Source: Pisaster brevispinus
Taxonomy: Eukaryota; Echinodermata; Asteroidea; Forcipulatida; Asteriidae
Assembly: GCA_023634235.1 (NCBI GenBank)
Contig: JAMKCF010000007.1
Coordinates: 22,202,592-22,266,591 of the forward strand
Direction of reading: 5' to 3'
Length of the DNA: 64,000 nucleotides
Below, piece after piece: positions 57,801 through 64,000 of the stretch. The translations under genes were made by a program, and so were the position numbers. Every line of letters starts with the position of its first letter. The stretch's first letter is position 1. The notes beneath the pieces are model-generated. The model was given only the letters and a program-made list of their open reading frames with translations, was not told the DNA's origin and searched no databases.

Positions 57801-60800
57801 TTAGTCTGGGGAATCTAATTTGAGTGTTGACTTATTACCAATCAAGTCATTGTACCAGACTTGATTCAAAATCTAACCTGTGTTTGGCTTCTAGTGGCTG
57901 CGTCTGTTGCTAAGGACAACCTATGCTTCAATGCACGTTTGGTTGGTACTCTTGCTGCAGCCGCATCCAGTTATTCAGAAACGACCCAAGACTTAGTACA
58001 GCCCTCTCTGTGATTGTCAAGTAAATGTAAACAATGTACATTTATAAGTTGCCGTTTCTTTTACTGTTAAATGTTAGCACAGTAGAACCTAGTCAAGTTA
58101 TCAAAGACTTATTTTTGTATCATGATTATAAAATAATTAAACATTTGACGTCGGAGCCTACAGAGGAGTATGGCTTCTGACGGTTTGAAAAAAAAGTTTT
58201 GAATATAAAAATCATGTCATGTACATTTTTTCTACAGGTGCAAGTCAACAACAACAACAAAACTTGAATAAACTAATAATATTTACTAACTACATTTGTA
58301 GGCATATGTATATATATTTTTTTCTTTCTACAATTTCTATTCATTTTTTTTTTCTCAAATAAATTTATTGAATTAGATGAATATTAGAGTTGGGAGGTGA
58401 GGGTGTCGCTGTAGGATGATTGTAGTGATAGGTAGAGGTTGTTCTAGGTGCTTCCTGGCCCATGACGTTAACCAGGTTTGATACAAATTTGATTATTGTG
58501 TATTTTAGTTCGTACTCTAGCCTTATTAGTTACTATCGCCAAAGTTCCCTTAATGGGGATATTGTGTCAAACCCTTTCACCCAGTGAGGGTGCTAAGAGT
58601 CCCAAACCATGGGTGATAATGACAAACAAACTACCCCAATTGGGATGTTGTGTTTCCCTGATTGGTAACCCTCTTCACCCAATGTGGGTATTAATAGTCC
58701 CTTCTCAGTTGTTTTTGTTCCAAGGACTTGTTGTTGATACTGTTTGCCTTGTAATACCCTTAAAAAGAAGATTTTAACATTTATTATTTACTTCATGAAT
58801 AATATTAGTAATAATAATAATAATAATAATAGTAATAATAATAATTATATAATTATGTTGGTTGTCAACAAAACTCTTTATTATTCAAAGGTCGAAATGA
58901 GAAGATGATGTTTTGGGGAGGGGATTGCTCTAAAAGATGGGGGTAAAGTAATGGAGCAGTCAAGCAGGCACGTTTACCACACATATTGTTCACCAGCCAA
59001 AATACCATAAGATGTTTACCTTTGTCCGACTGGTTCCCTGTGAAGTTTTCCCCACAGAAGAAAAGAATGAAAGTTGGATGCTGTTTTTTCAAGATTTGGG
59101 GTTTGGTCACAAACGAATAAAACAACAGTAATTGATTTAACTTATTTCTTTAACATTCAGTCACTGTTAGCTGTCATTGACGGAATTTGTAATTATGAAA
59201 CAATTGTAGTTATTGTTCATAACTGGTTGCCTTTTCGTATGAACCAAGATATTAATTTTGAACTGATCAATCCTTGCGTCAACTGCTTAGTGTAGAAAGA
59301 GAAGTAAAAATTATATAGAAACACTTTTAAAAATATCTACCATCTTTCATTTGGTTTTATAAACCAGCTTTTGATAAAATTATCTCTGTGGTAAACATGG
59401 TAAAGAAGATATATGAATTAAGCATATTTACAAAGTCTTCGCTTAACATTATGTTCCTGGAGGATTATTATTTAATTTACGCTTCTTCCAATATAACAAA
59501 AATATATTTGTCTTTGTTTAAAATTGGTTTGTGAACTCCTTAAGCCCTCCTTTGCCTTTTGTTTGTGTTTTATTATAATATCCTTAGAAAGGATATTGTT
59601 TGTTTGTTTTTTTTTTCTGTTATTAGTTTTCGGTCTAACCAGACTTGACTGAGATTGGAGTTTGGGTCCAAACTGAACTGAGACTAGAGTATATCATTTT
59701 ATTTCACCAACCCTAACTGTCCCAAATCCTTCAAAATCCTCTCCAGGAAGATGACTGAGTTTGTAGAGTATTGTACTGCAGGTCTAAGTATCAATTGCTT
59801 ATCACTGGGCCAGGGCATACCAATCTTATGAAAGTCCAAACATTTTGATGTTTCGTTGTCAAAGAGTGGAATATTCTGGAGGACGTGGGTGAGTCTCTGG
59901 AAAGGTTTTGTTAGAATTAAACCATTTGCGAGTGAATAATGTCTGGTACATTGACTCTCTTAGTCACAAGTGACCGCTTAAGTTTGAATTCCTCAGACTA
60001 GAGACAGTTGCAATGTTACATAGTTCAAGGCAAGCTTTTGCGTAGTGACGTCAGAGACAGCAAACATCCATTCTGACCGACTGTGTATGGCACGATGGTA
60101 CTAGGGTTTGCCCATCTGGAGGTTGCTATACAGAAGCTTGCCCCGAATCATGTGACATAGAGACACTAGAAGGATCTTAGAGTCTGGATAGGCACCAATC
60201 TGTGTGAAAGGTTCTTTGACTGTGTGAAACAAGCAAATAAACAAATACATAAATATCGATGGATAGGCTCTATGAATTGTTTGTTTTTGTGAAATTTAAC
60301 CCATTTCAAAGTTGTCATGTTAGACTCATTTCTCTGTGTGTGGAATAACAGCTATTGATAATAGGAAATATTGAAACATTTTCTATGTCAATTAAGGGCA
60401 TCTTCTATTCAATTATTGTATAAACCTGTTCGTATGTAATGCTTGTAAAAAAGAAACTTCCAAGTCCAAAGCTTGCTGCAAGATATTTACCCCAGTAAAG
60501 CAAAGTTGAACCTTTTGATCAATGTTTACAAATCCATGTTTTTTACCTTAAAGAGGGGTTGGAAAAAATTCTGCAGGCATTCTCCAATGCTCCTATCAGC
60601 CTTAAAAAGAACTTTCAGTGGTTTTGTTTTCAGTAAATGGAGCCATTTTCCACCCTAATTAGTTAGGGCATTGACCCATTCACCTCACACCACTCCTGGT
60701 AATTATTGGTTGCGCCATTTTGGAAGTCTGGTATCCCCATGTGGTTAGTGCAGTGTGCATTCATGGTGAGACCGACACCATACCTTTACAGGCAATTTGA

Positions 60801-61452
60801 CTCCCAAATGAGCAGATCATGAACCAGACTGTAGCCTGGTGTGATTTCAGTGCAAGGGCTATATACTTTCAGTTTCTACCCAGGAACACCAAGTGTAGTA
60901 TTTTTGTTTAACATCTGCAGAAGGATTTTGAGTTTTAAGTATATATTGACTTTAAATGGTGAGCACACAGAACTCCTTATACAGATTGTCATGGTGGAAA
61001 ATTTCCATTGAAATATATTAGCTTGAAATGCTATAGTTTTTTGAGAAATGAGTAAAATAATTAGTTGTTGTCCCAAAAGTGTAAAACCCAATGTTTGATA
61101 ACAGTGAAAACAAATCAGGGTTTTTAAACTGTTTTCTTATGACTCTGGTGGTGGGTTGCGCTTGAAGATGCCTAGGTTTGTTATTTCATGGATGTTGTTA
61201 AGTTGGAAAGTGTGTCTACCACTCTTGGAAAATGTGAGATTTTGTTTTTATGGATTGAAAACTGTTTTTATTCTTTTGGGTGTTGGCATTTCAAGCTGAC
61301 ATTATGTACAAAGAAAGTAGATGAAGTTATGAGTTTGTGGTTTTTGATATAAAGTTTATACACTACTTTAATTTGTGTTGATTTTTTTAGAGTCCCTAGG
61401 TTGAGTTTTATAAATGAATAAACATTGTGTAACTAAGATACAATAACATCCC

Positions 61453-61580
61453 AATGGGAGCCTTTGAAACACTAGGTGGCAGCAGACTTACCAGGTAAAT
61501 TTCCATTGTTTACATAGCTCGGAGCATGCCCACAATTCCAAGAACAGTGGATTTACCTTGTATGTCTGCCACTTGGCATC
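61453..61580. mobile_element. Foldback MITE, family C copy 2
   Basis: CAATGGGAGCCTTTGAAACA, CTAGGTGGCAGCAGACTTAC and the partial inverse (TTTACCTTGTATGTCTGCC). The right arm is shorter than in 43155-43281. Confidence 0.75.
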
Positions 61581-62299
61581 GCCGAATAAACTTTATGCAC
61601 AAACGTCATTTGAGTAAGGCGCCCTCGCCTAGATGTTAAAATGAGGCTGTTCATTGGCCAATCATGTGTACCACGCGTACAAAACCTTTGCATTTCCATT
61701 GTTCTATTAGTTTACCTCTAAGATGTCGGCTGGATGACGTCAGTGCATAAGGTCTATTGTATGAGAGATTGAATGACTTACTTTATTCCATCCCCTCAAA
61801 ATTTAAATGAATTTGTTGATAAATAACGAGACTAGACATTAAGGCTATTGACAGCTATGGCTATGACTGTTGCTAATGGTGTTGCTAAGGAAGTCCTATA
61901 CTTCAACACACGAAGACTTGGCATTTCAGCCATAGCCGCCAGTTTGGACCCAGCCTCATTTAAACATTCAAACAAGATATGTGTCTTTACTGACTACATC
62001 ACATAACCAGCCTCCCTTCCACCTCCACCTCACCCCCTACCTTGAACAAATTTAAATAGTTATTTTAAGAAAGCAATATGTGAGTGGCTGCTATGACCCT
62101 CGCACTTCCCTGCTGTTTTTATCTTCCCCATACCTTAATCTTTACCCATTTGCATACAGATCCTTTGCTTGTGGTGTCACAAACTGAAACAGCGCCCTCA
62201 CTGCAGTTAAAAGAAGGCACATGATTGGCTGAATGTTTTGTTATGCGTTTACACCATAGCTCCTTTCTGATAATTAACCCTAGCTGTAACTGCATATGC

Positions 62300-62545
62300 T
62301 GTATTCTTTGGTGTCGGGGCGAAAGGCTTGGTACACCAGACCATTGTTCTAGTGGCCGAGTCACCAGGGTGTGGGTTCGAATCCTGGTCATGACACTTGT
62401 GTCCTTGAGCAAGACGGTACTGTAATAGCTTATCATACCTCATGAGTAAATGGGTACCTGTGGATTGATATTGTTATTGGTCGTGTTCACTAAATGACTG
62501 CTGGGGCTGCATACTCTTAAGGAGTCGAGATGGTTTATCAGAAAT
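62300..62545 (+). mobile_element. tRNA-derived SINE, second family
   Basis: B box GGTTCGAATCCTGG, then TCATGACACTTGTGTCCTTG, GAGTAAATGGGTACCTGTGG and CTGCATACTCTTAAGGAGTC. Same family as the SINE split at 37672/38156, here without the insertion. Confidence 0.75.
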
Positions 62546-64000
62546 GACTGTGGGTTTTAAACAAACACTTTGATACTGATAAACACTGTTCACATAGCTA
62601 GTCATTCAGTGACATTTTGAAACAAATCTCAAGTACTTTATAATAAAACAACTCTCCATGTTGTATGAGCTGGCAAGTCATTTATAAATTTAAATGCGAA
62701 ATCAGAGTGTGGTCGGTGTTACTGTGATATGATGTAAACTCACTCAAAAATAAAGTGAAAATTGCATTGTACACAAACTGTTGCCTTTGATAACATATGT
62801 ATGTACACATTTACTTACTTCAATAAGAGCTATATAAGATGTTCTATTTTACAAAAGCACTAAAAGACGTGCAGCTGATATGCACAACTGGATTTTGTAT
62901 GTGGTGAGAGCCAACCTATCTGCAAAGTGTCTAGTGTTTTTGTAATTTGTGCTACAGTATTTGAATTTACTCTTGTGTGTGACATCACAAGTTTATAAAG
63001 TTGTATCTCACTATAAATAGTGACCGAGTCAACAGAGGGAGCCTAATTAATATTTTGGAGGCCCCAGTTTTCCGTAAATGACATATTGGATGGTCAATAT
63101 TTTCAGGGATTGTTGACATAGGATCCAATAATGTATCTTGAGGTTTGGGCAAGCTAGGCCCTGACAAATTTGTCTCACAAGTAAAGGACCCTTTTTTTCC
63201 AAGATGGCAACTTCTCTGTTTTGGAATTTAGAATCTTTGCAGTGGTGTTTTTTTATTTGTGACCGGTGTAGCTAGAGAGACCATGGATAACCCTCAGGCA
63301 ATTGAAAAGAAAACTGAAGTTTAGATGTCACTGCATTTTGGTGTTTTTATTTCAACAGGCTGTGAAATTTCAAAGTATTTTTTGAGTATTTTAAAAAATA
63401 TATTTAGCATGGGTGGGATTGGACTTGTAATCAGTGAGTTGCAGCTATTCAGCACGTTCACTAAGGATGTTCCATTGGTGGACTGTTGTATAGACCTTTC
63501 TATTGTTGATGAACCAGGCTGGTTGACATGGACGGCCAAATGTTAGCAAAACATTCAATTGTGTTAAAAGATGTGACAAAATTCCACTTTGTTTCCAACA
63601 AAATCAACGCTATTTTTGAATATTTGGTGTAACGTTGTTACAAACTGTTGTAGCTGTTTTTGCTTTGCATTTACGGCTTCCCATAGTTTTCCAACCTCGG
63701 TTGGCAAAAACTCTGGCTGTGACGTTGCAATAGAAAGGCCTATTGGGTGCTGCCTACATGTACATTGATCAATGGAGGTTCTAGGGTCTGCAAACCTGTA
63801 TCAGTCTACGTCCATTTTTAATTCCATTCCATTCAATTCAACGTAATGAAACTGAGGCTGAGAAATAGTCTGCTCCCTTTTTGGTGTCATGTGAATTCAT
63901 ATTCATTTATTGGTGTAGGATACAGGGAACATGACAATAATGCCCCTTGAATTCAAATAAAATGAATTTCTTTATTCTTGTGAGTTTTCATTCACGAATG

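Larger units (their letters stand above)
56024..64000 (+). other. 3' UTR and/or downstream DNA, no further gene seen
   Basis: Candidate AATAAA poly(A) signals occur at about 56234, 58267, 60236, 61416, 62748 and 63957; I cannot choose among them. 57340-57800 and 59930-60175 are diverged duplicates. 58500-58700 has a roughly 110-bp tandem pair (GTTCCCTTAATGGGGATATTGTG / CTACCCCAATTGGGATGTTGTG type). 58797-58845 is a TAA/AAT microsatellite. No domain is recognised in any ORF. Confidence 0.6.

Overview
The window is animal nuclear DNA. It holds most of one multi-exon protein-coding gene on the + strand, embedded in a very dense field of transposable elements and minisatellites. I find 17 consecutive coding exons (8029-56023) of a p90 ribosomal S6 kinase (RSK, RPS6KA family). 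Each is bounded by AG/GT splice sites. Joined, they give exactly 2001 nt, i.e. 666 residues plus stop, without a frame break. The protein has the N-terminal AGC kinase domain (without its P-loop exon), AGC tail, linker, C-terminal CaMK-type kinase domain and ERK-docking tail. Roughly 75-80 N-terminal residues are missing compared with vertebrate RSKs (from memory of the family), so the 5' exons and promoter lie upstream of the window. Intron-rich structure, strong similarity to vertebrate RSK, tRNA-Leu-derived SINEs and many short foldback elements suggest an invertebrate deuterostome. An echinoderm, perhaps a sea star, is my best guess, but this is inference and not proven.

Region by region. 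1-8028 is an upstream intron with an intact 1.8-kb Tc1/mariner-like transposon (830-2633, perfect 26-bp inverted repeats, TA duplication, full-length transposase), a foldback element, SINEs and repeats. 8029-9819 holds exons A-C. 9820-25336 is a 15.5-kb intron with at least four tandem arrays, a pogo-like and a hAT-like MITE, SINEs, and a cluster of DR1-like motifs just before exon D. 25337-34134 holds exons D-G (rest of the N-terminal kinase). 34135-49499 holds exons H-J (AGC tail and linker) with a 34-bp minisatellite, a hAT-like MITE with an 8-bp target duplication, a piggyBac-like MITE (TTAA), and a 3.3-kb element with roughly 0.3-kb inverted termini that carries a collapsed LINE. 49500-56023 holds exons K-Q (C-terminal kinase and tail), including an 83-bp minisatellite before the last exon. 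56024-64000 is 3' UTR and/or downstream DNA with repeats and no recognised further gene.

The most interesting signal is a family of short inverted-repeat elements ending GGCCCAATTTCATAG...CTATGAAATTGGGCC. Its insertion sites show a 3-bp CWG (CAG or CTG) duplication. This is supported by flanks of many copies and by three apparent unoccupied sites in related repeats within the window. Also notable are the long spacing between the second and third catalytic residues of the Tc1-like transposase (46 residues by my count) and several nested insertions that let relative ages be read. No RNA gene, CRISPR array or bacterial-type operon is present.
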